The notes beneath the pieces are model-generated. The model had not been told where the DNA came from. It was given only the letters and a program-made list of their open reading frames with translations, and did no database searches. A stretch of 64,000 nt of DNA, taken from NCBI RefSeq assembly GCF_964355755.1, contig NC_092670.1, positions 22,941,201 through 23,005,200 of the forward strand, written 5' to 3'. The stretch's first letter is position 1. Each line of letters begins with the position of its first letter. Position numbers and translations under genes: made by a program. Positions 28,401-32,279 of this stretch are shown in pieces. This DNA comes from Antedon mediterranea. Lineage: Eukaryota > Echinodermata > Crinoidea > Comatulida > Antedonidae.

Positions 28401-30441
28401 TATAATACCTATTTGTAACCTAACTAAAAAGATAATGCAATAAATGTGTTTTCTGTTGTTACCTGAATCAATACTAACTGGATTACTCAAGACTTCATCA
28501 GCAACCGAGTAAATGACAAATTCATATCCAACATCTGTCTGCAGATCCTCTATAACAATGCTGTTATTGGTTGGTGGAATGACAACTTCCTCTAACGTAG
28601 CACTGGCATCAATTGGCTCATACTGGAGAAGGTAGTTGTCAATTTCTGGGATTTCTTCCCAGAAGATTTTATAATCCGATTCAGAAGTGCGTACATAGTC
28701 GATGAATCCAGGAGCCACTGGTTCTGTTAGGAGAAGAGACTCAATTTATAAGAATGACAAAATATTCTTCACACACATTAATACAACACTTTTATAGATT
28801 ACTGAGGCTCTGGTTAAGTAGCCTGATCATTTATAAGGTATAAATTTGTATTGGTAAGGTAAAGGTGAGTCCCGTGTTCACTCTGAACCTAGGGGAATGA
28901 GCTGTTTCTTTTTCGGTCATTGATAATGTTTATCAAATTTTGTATGATGCAAAAAAAAACGGAATTTAAAAGAAGAATTAGTAGCTTTAAAGAAGTAAAC
29001 ACTCACGACGTATTTGCTTTAATCCTGTGGCAATGTCAACATTTACACCCTGACTTTGAACATCACCCGTGACAGAATAAACCGTAAATGTATAATCCTC
29101 AGTTTCTGTCAGATTCGTGATTGTCGTACTTGTTCCGTCTACTTCAACAGTCACAGGTTCTGCGCTTCCGTCAGATGGATAATAAACAACAACATAGCTA
29201 TCTACTTCTTCATTTGGTTCCAACCAGCTCAAATCTACCGTTGTACCGTCTACGACCACATTAACCGTACTTGGTGGATTTGGTCGGTCTTCAATTCCGA
29301 CCACGATAGAAGCAGGAGAACTTCGTTCAAGTGCAAGGTACGAGTAAAACTGCACGGCATATCGAATACCCGCCTCAAGATCGTCCATATCGTATGACGT
29401 TTGGTTTTTCGCGATTTCAATCTGTGTGAAAGTTTCTGAATCATCCTCGGCTGGTCCGTATCGTAACAAGAGGTAGTCATAATCACCAATTGGTGGGTCC
29501 CACGTTAAACTATAGAGTGATGTGCTCACTGGTTTCAAGTACACGTTTGTTGGAGGATTTGGAACTACAATATTAAATTTCATATTGTTGTAAAATGTAA
29601 TTATAGTAGTAATTTCCAATAGCACAACACTCACCATTAATTTATCATCCTAACTATACTACCTAGGTAGCTAGACCTAGTCTATACCCATTCCCATCAA
29701 CCAGCCTCTGGGTGGGAGAACACAGTCGCTCACTCATACAGGGCATTATTATTAAGTCTAGCCTAGGGCCTAGGCCTAGGCCTACTACTAGCCAGGTAGG
29801 CCTAGCCTCACTCAGGCCTAGGATAAAATACTCGCTTGGCCTAGCTAGCTAGCACTCTAGAGCTAAACAAATACCCTTGGTTGTATTGAGCTATGATTAT
29901 TTGTACATAAATATTACACTAATGAATGAAAATGTACAACTTACAAGACGTGTATAGCCTAGGCCTAGGCCTAGGCCTATATTTAAAAAATTGTTTCTAA
30001 AAACTTTCTTTGGGGGTTGACAATTTTATATTTTTAGCTCATTTTCAAGTATAGCGCCACCAATAGTGTTCAAAGTTTTATTATCGATGGTTGCCGGCCG
30101 TCGTGTATAGTTAGTTTGTGTATCATTGTCCGGACTAATTAGTAGTTTAAATACTCTCTTCTTGTGTGATTACTTTATTTGTAAAACTTATTCATATAGT
30201 GTTACATACCTTGTTGTCCATAACTTGATTCAATGCACAGTAATAGAAAAACGATATAATAAACTGAAATAGAAACTGATAAAGATTATATATTGCTCAC
30301 ACTTTCAATATTAATTGAACTTTAATTGTTGACTGAAAGTCAATCATGGACGAATCTCAACTAACTTATTGTAATATAAAACTCATTAGCATTATTTCTT
30401 GTAACATAAGTAACATAACTAATCTGAAAACGAGAAGTCAT
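4314..30441 (-). CDS. Giant EGF/FN3 modular surface protein, 28-exon gene (overall span)
   Basis: Exons were assembled by eye from acceptor, donor, phase and module continuity. All 27 introns are phase 1 and the coding sum is 11,157 nt, about 3,718 residues plus TAA. Order: signal peptide (about 1-22), four FN3 (about 26-395), 55 EGF (396-2514), six EGF, one FN3 (about 2744-2835), four EGF, one FN3 (about 2985-3080), 15 EGF, then a C-terminal hydrophobic anchor (3664-3718). That is 80 EGF and 6 FN3 modules. EGF modules have six cysteines; many begin D-x-D/N-E-C (calcium-binding type) and carry the C-x-D/N-x4-F/Y-x-C hydroxylation pattern. It resembles fibropellin, Notch and other extracellular EGF arrays, but I recognise no named orthologue. 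The likely role is extracellular adhesion or matrix (inference). Intron sequence not described elsewhere holds nothing I can support. The first exon is the least certain part. Confidence 0.85.
4831..4910. mobile_element. Half copy of the TCTACACTATC foldback MITE
   Basis: It matches the right half of the family seen at 12591-12742 and 17235-17375: core CCATATATGGGCACATCA, then an end resembling TAGTGTAGACAGAGCTTTA. The left half is missing. It ends 10 nt from the splice donor of exon 27. Confidence 0.6.
4921..5043 (-). CDS. EGF/FN3 gene exon 27: one EGF module
   Basis: Encodes [17 protein letters not shown] and the remaining half of a six-cysteine EGF ending CQNLKG, with donor GTAAGC. Two acceptors 6 nt apart (exon start 5043 or 5037) keep the same frame, so a two-residue alternative is possible. 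Confidence 0.88.
5138..5425 (-). mobile_element. tRNA-derived SINE
   Basis: Read on the minus strand, the head contains an A-box-like GTGACGCAGTG and a B-box GAGTTCAAATCC about 45 nt apart, as in a tRNA. An unrelated body follows, with a tail GGCGCTTTATAAGTCC and ATT repeats. This order (tRNA head, body, simple-repeat tail) is typical of SINEs. It lies in intron 26. Confidence 0.65.
5476..5616 (-). CDS. EGF/FN3 gene exon 26: one EGF module plus Ser-rich linker
   Basis: The module starts [16 protein letters not shown] and closes with [10 protein letters not shown], followed by SNAISSSSS before donor GTAAGT. The extra 27 nt relative to a standard 114-nt EGF exon encode the serine-rich spacer. 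Confidence 0.9.
5869..5982 (-). CDS. EGF/FN3 gene exon 25: one EGF module
   Basis: A 114-nt phase 1-1 exon encoding [13 protein letters not shown] to [11 protein letters not shown], acceptor TTTGACAG, donor GTAAGT. It begins A-C-T, so it lacks the calcium-binding D-x-D-E-C lead. Confidence 0.92.
6075..6365 (-). mobile_element. Probable tRNA-derived SINE in intron 24
   Basis: On the minus strand a tRNA-like head is visible: A-box-like TGTGGCATAATGG and B-box GTGGGTTCGAGC, followed by roughly 230 bp of unrelated body. The 3' limit is approximate and no target duplication was assigned. Confidence 0.5.
6440..7810 (-). CDS. EGF/FN3 gene exon 24: twelve EGF modules in one exon
   Basis: A 1,371-nt exon with acceptor TTTTTCAG and donor GTAAAT, both phase 1. 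It encodes twelve consecutive six-cysteine EGF modules from [14 protein letters not shown] to [12 protein letters not shown]. Most carry CxSxPC and CxNGGTC motifs, the consensus forms for O-glucose and O-fucose addition in Notch-type EGFs. Only the modules beginning INECDSQPC and INECVSQPC have the calcium-binding lead; the others have varied linkers (for example [15 protein letters not shown]). The second large internally multiplied exon of the gene. Confidence 0.95.
8313..8600 (-). CDS. EGF/FN3 gene exon 23: FN3 domain
   Basis: A 288-nt phase 1-1 exon encoding one fibronectin III fold: [20 protein letters not shown] at the start (B-strand Trp visible), [10 protein letters not shown] in the middle and [12 protein letters not shown], the usual L-x-P-x-x-x-Y signature, near the end. 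It ends FSTTG before donor GTATAT. This FN3 separates two groups of EGF modules. Confidence 0.88.
8680..8752. repeat. Three-copy 25-bp tandem repeat
   Basis: GAGATAATTTCTGCCAAC is repeated at 8680, 8705 and 8729, just upstream (gene sense) of exon 23. Confidence 0.7.
9081..9185 (-). CDS. EGF/FN3 gene exon 22: one EGF module
   Basis: A short 105-nt EGF exon starting directly with [13 protein letters not shown] and ending [10 protein letters not shown]; donor GTATCA, acceptor ACTTCAG. It lacks the calcium-binding lead. Confidence 0.9.
9479..9592 (-). CDS. EGF/FN3 gene exon 21: one calcium-binding EGF module
   Basis: A 114-nt phase 1-1 exon, [16 protein letters not shown] to [10 protein letters not shown], acceptor CCTAG and donor GTAACA. 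DINEC is a calcium-binding lead. Confidence 0.92.
9661..9756. mobile_element. Half copy of the TCTACACTATC foldback MITE
   Basis: It contains GTCATCATGTCCAT and the right terminal sequence GATAGTGTAGACAGAGCTTTA; the left half is absent or decayed. Confidence 0.6.
9930..11577. repeat. 21-bp minisatellite filling most of intron 20
   Basis: About 1.65 kb of tandem variants of the 21-bp unit ATACAGCAGGGACCTCCTTA(A), roughly 75-80 copies. Units alternate between AGCAGGGACC, AGCAGGAACC and AGTAGGGACC forms, and local runs show higher-order repetition near 10620-10960 and 11140-11400. It ends about 10 nt from the donor of exon 20. The short ORF in it is a repeat artefact. Confidence 0.95.
11588..11701 (-). 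CDS. EGF/FN3 gene exon 20: one EGF module
   Basis: [16 protein letters not shown] to [10 protein letters not shown], 114 nt, acceptor TTTTTTTTCAG, donor GTAAGC immediately before the minisatellite. The lead DKNEC keeps the calcium-binding spacing. Confidence 0.92.
11823..12043. mobile_element. TCTACACTATC foldback MITE interrupted by a second MITE
   Basis: The outer element starts TAAAAGCTGTGTCTAC and ends GACAGGGCTTA. It shares the internal TATCACTACCACATTTGGGC core with other copies in this gene. Its right arm is split by the element at 11923-12029. Confidence 0.6.
11923..12029. mobile_element. 107-bp nested MITE with TTA target duplication
   Basis: Perfect 19-bp terminal inverted repeats, TACCCCTTTCACACCAAAA, with further inverted matches (ACTCCGGAG) inside. 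It is flanked on both sides by TTA. A TWA target duplication and short size fit PIF/Harbinger (Tourist-like) MITEs. Confidence 0.75.
12403..12516 (-). CDS. EGF/FN3 gene exon 19: one EGF module
   Basis: [16 protein letters not shown] to [10 protein letters not shown], 114 nt, acceptor TTTTCACAG, donor GTAAGA. The lead is E-I-N-V-C, so the usual glutamate next to the first cysteine is replaced by valine. Confidence 0.92.
12591..12742. mobile_element. TCTACACTATC foldback MITE, full copy
   Basis: Inverted ends TAAAGATCTGTCTACACTAT and its near-complement ending GTGTAGACAGAGCTTTA enclose about 110 bp including CCCATATATGGAC. TA at both ends suggests a TA target. It is one of six copies in this gene's introns. 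Confidence 0.75.
12929..13204 (-). CDS. EGF/FN3 gene exon 18: FN3 domain
   Basis: A 276-nt phase 1-1 exon encoding an FN3-like domain: [20 protein letters not shown] (Trp of strand B), then [18 protein letters not shown], and [18 protein letters not shown], the L-x-x-x-x-x-Y signature. Ends STVG at donor GTATGT. The N-terminal proline-rich start of typical FN3 is weak. Confidence 0.8.
13215..13980. other. AT-rich intron DNA and 5' flank of CMC2
   Basis: From 13215 to 13480 the sequence is AT-rich without features. A tRNA B-box-like GAGTTCGAATCC is readable on the minus strand near 13489-13502 and may be a SINE remnant. From about 13600 to 13980 is the putative promoter and 5' UTR region of CMC2. 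No TATA box or start site can be assigned confidently. Confidence 0.35.
14005..14226 (+). CDS. CMC2: COX assembly mitochondrial protein 2 homologue (twin CX9C)
   Basis: A 73-residue single-exon ORF starting [14 protein letters not shown]. It has a twin CX9C pattern: C14 and C24 around NAIIREFFQ, and a second pair around NSINTKMNA, each separated by exactly nine residues. The MHPDL start, the twin motif, the size and a basic C-terminal tail ([10 protein letters not shown]) match the CMC2 family, small intermembrane-space proteins imported by the Mia40 pathway and needed for cytochrome c oxidase biogenesis. It lies within intron 17 of the EGF/FN3 gene on the opposite strand. An AATAAA occurs near 14584. 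The ORF is uninterrupted, so it may be functional. Whether it is a retrocopy or a native intronless gene (5' UTR introns are possible) cannot be told here. Confidence 0.88.
   Translation: MHPDLAENIHTPECNAIIREFFQCHKDNPWKKFIGSCNSINTKMNACLKAERKDRYRLNQEKTKAKRKRMGLD
14734..14847 (-). CDS. EGF/FN3 gene exon 17: one calcium-binding EGF module
   Basis: [16 protein letters not shown] to [10 protein letters not shown], 114 nt, acceptor TTATTTCAG, donor GTAAAC. DIDEC is a canonical calcium-binding lead. Confidence 0.93.
14970..15089 (-). CDS. EGF/FN3 gene exon 16: one calcium-binding EGF module
   Basis: [16 protein letters not shown] to [10 protein letters not shown], donor GTAATA. Two in-frame acceptors six nt apart (exon start 15089 or 15083): the inner one gives the standard 114-nt length, the outer adds two residues. 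Confidence 0.92.
15187..15950. repeat. 29-bp minisatellite with an insertion, intron 15
   Basis: The unit is CCTAAACACATCTCATCTTA plus AACCACAAA; the regular part runs about 15290-15700, with degenerate copies on both sides. A 120-bp stretch of unrelated sequence at about 15700-15818 splits one unit (TCTT on both sides), so it entered after the array formed. Confidence 0.88.
15962..16075 (-). CDS. EGF/FN3 gene exon 15: one EGF module
   Basis: [16 protein letters not shown] to [10 protein letters not shown], 114 nt, acceptor TTTACTTAG, donor GTAAGA. The third calcium-binding position is His (DSHEC) instead of D/N, so calcium binding is doubtful. Confidence 0.92.
16195..16423. repeat. Possible foldback element with 14-bp inverted ends
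   Basis: GGTGGCACTAGGAC (16195-16208) and GTCCTAGCGCCACC (16410-16423) are inverted with one mismatch. The interior is non-coding. Only one copy is visible, so this is tentative. Confidence 0.35.
16456..16569 (-). CDS. EGF/FN3 gene exon 14: one EGF module
   Basis: [16 protein letters not shown] to [10 protein letters not shown], 114 nt, acceptor CTGTTCAG, donor GTAAAA. It has no calcium-binding lead and a short second loop. Confidence 0.9.
17098..17214 (-). CDS. EGF/FN3 gene exon 13: one calcium-binding EGF module
   Basis: [17 protein letters not shown] to YYGTFCEQR, 117 nt, acceptor ACTGCTCAG, donor GTAAGT. Confidence 0.92.
17235..17375. mobile_element. TCTACACTATC foldback MITE, full copy
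   Basis: Starts TAAAGCTCTGTCTACACTAT and ends with its inverted counterpart (TTTGATAGTGTAGAGAGCTTA). It lies 20 nt from the acceptor of exon 13. Confidence 0.75.
17479..17592 (-). CDS. EGF/FN3 gene exon 12: one EGF module
   Basis: [16 protein letters not shown] to [10 protein letters not shown], 114 nt, acceptor CTATTTTAG, donor GTTTGA (weak). The split first codon completes as Asn. Confidence 0.92.
17957..23737 (-). CDS. EGF/FN3 gene exon 11: fifty EGF modules in one 5.8-kb exon
   Basis: An uninterrupted 5,781-nt frame bounded by a pyrimidine-rich acceptor (CTTTTGTTTCCAAAG) and donor GTAAGT at 17956, both phase 1. An alternative acceptor 24 nt in (exon start 23713) also keeps frame. After about 27 non-EGF residues (LFSSSESFF linker) come fifty six-cysteine EGF modules of about 38 residues with no spacer. 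Modules 1-5 are an FCF-x-NPC subtype closing FGVNCELID. Modules 6-29 are mostly D-I-D/N-E-C calcium-binding with NNATC or NNGTC. Modules 30-37 are near-identical [13 protein letters not shown] copies; 38 is a hybrid; 39-49 are diverse; module 50 ([12 protein letters not shown]) has a shortened first loop. Long calcium-bound EGF arrays form rigid rods in the extracellular space. Antisense ORFs across it are shadows. Confidence 0.96.
19400..20440 (-). repeat. 114-bp intra-exonic tandem repeat (near-identical EGF modules 29-38)
   Basis: The 114-nt unit encodes [20 protein letters not shown] followed by [18 protein letters not shown]. Eight copies differ at only a few positions (V/L before DGY, Y/N at GYD, E/A in DEV), plus degenerate copies at each end. 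The copy near 19541-19655 reads EEKDKC instead of EEIDEC. Two synonymous sub-types (GTTCCATTATTC and GTACCATTATTT on the plus strand) are interspersed, a mark of recent unequal exchange or gene conversion. Confidence 0.93.
23090..23580 (-). repeat. 114-bp tandem repeat encoding FCF-type EGF modules 2-5
   Basis: Modules read [20 protein letters not shown] and then [18 protein letters not shown]. Copies starting at about 23101, 23215 and 23329 are almost identical in DNA. This is a second amplification within exon 11, of a different module type. Confidence 0.88.
24117..24230 (-). CDS. EGF/FN3 gene exon 10: one calcium-binding EGF module
   Basis: [16 protein letters not shown] to GFTGTNCET, 114 nt, acceptor TTGTTACAG, donor GTAAGT. 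Confidence 0.93.
24621..24744. repeat. 19-bp tandem repeat
   Basis: ATCTACCATATCATGTGAT and close variants, about five copies with one interruption (TTCAATTCAATTCAAGG). It ends 35 nt from the donor of exon 9. Confidence 0.8.
24779..24892 (-). CDS. EGF/FN3 gene exon 9: one calcium-binding EGF module
   Basis: [16 protein letters not shown] to [10 protein letters not shown], 114 nt, acceptor TTATGTAG, donor GTAAGA. Confidence 0.93.
   Translation of the reverse strand, partial: TLMSVLVYPVKIKVFVLITSMVISVHVCQDMKESSVK
25229..25342 (-). CDS. EGF/FN3 gene exon 8: one calcium-binding EGF module, GC donor
   Basis: [16 protein letters not shown] to [10 protein letters not shown], 114 nt, acceptor TTTTGTAG. 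The donor reads ATAG|GCAAGT: the invariant T is C, while the rest matches the strong consensus expected of GC-AG introns. No usable GT in the right phase lies nearby. Confidence 0.92.
25869..25991 (-). CDS. EGF/FN3 gene exon 7: one EGF module
   Basis: [17 protein letters not shown], a longer third loop ([11 protein letters not shown]) and [10 protein letters not shown]; 123 nt, donor GTAGGT. Confidence 0.92.
26167..26330. mobile_element. TCTACACTATC foldback MITE, full copy
   Basis: TAAAACTATGTCTACACTAT at the left and TTTGATAGTATAGACAGAGC at the right are inverted. The copy has an internal duplication of the ACCATATTTAAGCAT/ACCATATTTGGG part. Confidence 0.7.
26497..26607 (-). CDS. EGF/FN3 gene exon 6: first EGF module
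   Basis: [20 protein letters not shown] then [18 protein letters not shown]; 111 nt, six cysteines, no calcium-binding lead, donor GTAGGT. It marks the change from FN3 to EGF modules. Confidence 0.9.
   Translation of the reverse strand, partial: TLASVNHAKIEAFATVETVENSSVFVSVASRDSTVE
26680..27175. repeat. 29-bp minisatellite in intron 5
   Basis: The unit is CCTGAACATGTTTAGTTCCA plus GTGGTGTAC, about 16 copies, with some copies expanded by TGTAC or changed to CTTGAAGATG. The DNA between 27180 and 27780 is AT-rich with nothing recognisable. Confidence 0.9.
27803..28093 (-). CDS. EGF/FN3 gene exon 5: FN3 domain
   Basis: A 291-nt phase 1-1 exon: [20 protein letters not shown] then [18 protein letters not shown], a Ser/Thr-rich middle, and [14 protein letters not shown], an FN3 signature. 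Acceptor TTTTGCAG, donor GTAAGT. Confidence 0.93.
28463..28723 (-). CDS. EGF/FN3 gene exon 4: FN3 domain
   Basis: A 261-nt phase 1-1 exon: [20 protein letters not shown] with W of strand [11 protein letters not shown] and [14 protein letters not shown]. Acceptor CCTAACAG, donor GTAACA. Confidence 0.92.
29007..29564 (-). CDS. EGF/FN3 gene exon 3: two FN3 domains
   Basis: A 558-nt phase 1-1 exon carrying two FN3 domains without an intron between them: [25 protein letters not shown]... and [21 protein letters not shown].... Each shows the Trp of strand B and an L-x-x-x-x-x-Y signature ([28 protein letters not shown]). Acceptor TATTGTAG, donor GTGAGT. Confidence 0.93.
30210..30263 (-). CDS. EGF/FN3 gene exon 2: signal-peptide core
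   Basis: Encodes [17 protein letters not shown], a hydrophobic core followed by a plausible cleavage site (SSYG-Q). Acceptor TTTCTATTTCAG, donor GTATGT, phase 1 at both ends. No in-frame ATG lies within or just upstream before a stop, so an upstream exon is required. Confidence 0.75.
30420..30441 (-). CDS. EGF/FN3 gene exon 1 (proposed start)
   Basis: ATG at 30441 gives MTSRFQI, and after a 156-nt intron joins exon 2 to make a complete signal peptide ([18 protein letters not shown]). The donor A|GTTATG is weak, so the true start could be in another exon, possibly beyond the Ig gene. Confidence 0.5.
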
Positions 30442-30517
30442 TGTCTATGCAGGTCCGTATTTAAAACATTGGTATTGGAGCTTTTTAACATAAGTCATTA
30501 TAGTTGTTGAGTCAGAG
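30442..30517. promoter_or_regulatory. Putative divergent promoter between the EGF/FN3 and Ig genes
   Basis: Only 76 bp separate the two proposed start codons, which point away from each other. TATTTAAA at about 30459-30466 is a TATA-like match readable on the plus strand. If both starts are right, the 5' UTRs are very short or overlap. Confidence 0.35.
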
Positions 30518-31588
30518 ATGTTTATCCAAACGTTAATGTTGGTAACTTTAGGTCTGTCAATTGGATCTTTCTGTAACAAAGCAACAGCAACCACAGAAAG
30601 GGTCACCATTCGTGTTGGAAACCTTCTGTGTTTTGATTGCTTCGCAAACGACACATCGGATTTGACCTGGACCTTAAATGACGAAATTGTTCACGAGAAC
30701 AGTGAATCAGTTCACACACAAGGCTCGTTTAAGCTTTGCCTTAAACCAGTACTTGCTGATGATGGTGGCTTTTACAGATGTAAGAAATCAGGTGGGACAG
30801 TACTTAACGAGGTAAAAGTCATTGTCCAAATCCCGGCAAAAGATCCAGATTGTTCGGTTGTAAATAACACGGTACATTGTGCTAGTACGGTGATTGGAGA
30901 TAGCCTGACATGGTTTGATTCGAGAACACATGACACCATAAAGAAATGTAACACATCGACGGCCGAGTGTCTGCTGTACACAGTTACACCAGACCAGCTG
31001 CCACATTTAATCTGCAGGACAACAAGTGCATTTGGATACAACGACAGAGAATGCGATACCAGAAGACCGACAACAACTCTCCCGTCAACGCCTACTACCA
31101 TACAAACAACACAAGCACATGCTACTGTGACCATTAAGCAAGATCCCCTTGTCATCAACTCTGAAGTATCATTTGTCTGCGAAGCTTCAAAGCCATTTGA
31201 TAAGCTTCAATGGAAATTTGACAGTAAAATTCTTGATGATTCCACAAAAAACATTAATGGTAATCAGTTGAAAGTCAGCAGCGACGGCGGGAGTCTCCAC
31301 ATATCTGAATTGCAACCAGATGTGAATGGTACGGTAATAAAATGCCTAGTTGGCAACTTGGGAGAAGCTTCCGTCATCTTGATGTTAAACAATAACCATA
31401 AGGTGTCATCTAATACAGATGTTCCGGAAGATGGCAGCTTAGTTAAACTGATTGTTTATGTAGGCTGTGCGGTGGCTGTTACTATACTGGCAATAATTCT
31501 GTTTGGTATTATCAAACATCATCGACAATCGAAGTCGTCTGCTAAGGAGAATTATGATGTCGCTGGTATTTCCTCAAAAATTGTATAA
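30518..31588 (+). CDS. Single-exon Ig-superfamily type I membrane protein
   Basis: 356 residues with no intron. Signal peptide MFIQTLMLVTLGLSIGSFC. First Ig-like domain (about 27-105): C38/C41, W51 and D-D-G-G-F-Y-R-C ending at C88, the classic D-x-G-x-Y-x-C. A second, less regular cysteine-rich Ig-like segment (about 110-185) has TWFDSR and LICRTTSAFG. A Thr-rich linker (TTTLPSTPTTIQTT) follows, then a membrane-proximal Ig-like domain (about 212-298) with VSFVCEAS, LQWKFD and TVIKCLVG. The transmembrane helix is LIVYVGCAVAVTILAIILFG, and the 24-residue tail contains ENYDVAG; no ITIM was recognised. Several N-glycosylation sequons are present. The family (cell adhesion or immune-type receptor) cannot be narrowed further. 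Its start codon is divergent from the EGF/FN3 gene. AATAAA occurs at about 31727 and 31871. Confidence 0.85.
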   Translation: MFIQTLMLVTLGLSIGSFCNKATATTERVTIRVGNLLCFDCFANDTSDLTWTLNDEIVHENSESVHTQGSFKLCLKPVLADDGGFYRCKKSGGTVLNEVKVIVQIPAKDPDCSVVNNTVHCASTVIGDSLTWFDSRTHDTIKKCNTSTAECLLYTVTPDQLPHLICRTTSAFGYNDRECDTRRPTTTLPSTPTTIQTTQAHATVTIKQDPLVINSEVSFVCEASKPFDKLQWKFDSKILDDSTKNINGNQLKVSSDGGSLHISELQPDVNGTVIKCLVGNLGEASVILMLNNNHKVSSNTDVPEDGSLVKLIVYVGCAVAVTILAIILFGIIKHHRQSKSSAKENYDVAGISSKIV

Positions 31589-32279
31589 TTGCCTGTACGA
31601 ATATTGTGACATAAATACCAGTTTTAGTCAGAAAAATAAGTCGTAGTCTTAGGAAGAATATGTCTCCAACCAAAGTTCGGAATCAGGATACGGGGGAGCT
31701 CAACACAATATTAACCATCCGTTAAAAATAAATAATGGAGGTACGGTAGCTCGTGTCAGAAATAATAATATAGTGCGTAGTTATAGGTTAAACCAGGGAA
31801 TAGTTCTACTATTTTCTGGTTGCACGTATAATAATATTAGGTTACAGTAAATCATTTTAAATTAATTTATTAATAAAGCTACGTCTACCTAAACTAGCTA
31901 AAGAAAGTTACCGAATATTGTGTATTGAGTATCCGATTAGGTTAAACATACGCGTAAATTATTATATTTATTGGTAGGCCCTATAATAGTAAACCATTTA
32001 ATATTTATTTCTAGTATGCCTACTCTAATCTAGTTCTTTTCAACTTAATGACGGCATCGACGAGACAATTTCGAGGAGCACCGAATATCTCTAAGTTTAC
32101 GACGAGTCTTACCGCGTCCGAAAGTCCGCATTTTAATTGGTAAAGAGTCTAATAGTAGTATATAGAAAGCAAGTTTGATAGTATGAAAAGTGAAATTGTT
32201 TTTATTCATCATTATTATAATGTCTTATCAGTTATTAAACATCGTCGGTGACCATTATAAAAGTTATTTGGCATGGCAG
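31589..32279. other. 3' flank of the Ig gene
   Basis: AT-rich, with AATAAA-type signals at about 31727 and 31871; a GTTTTAATAAAG also occurs further on near 32650. No coding potential was seen on either strand. Confidence 0.4.
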
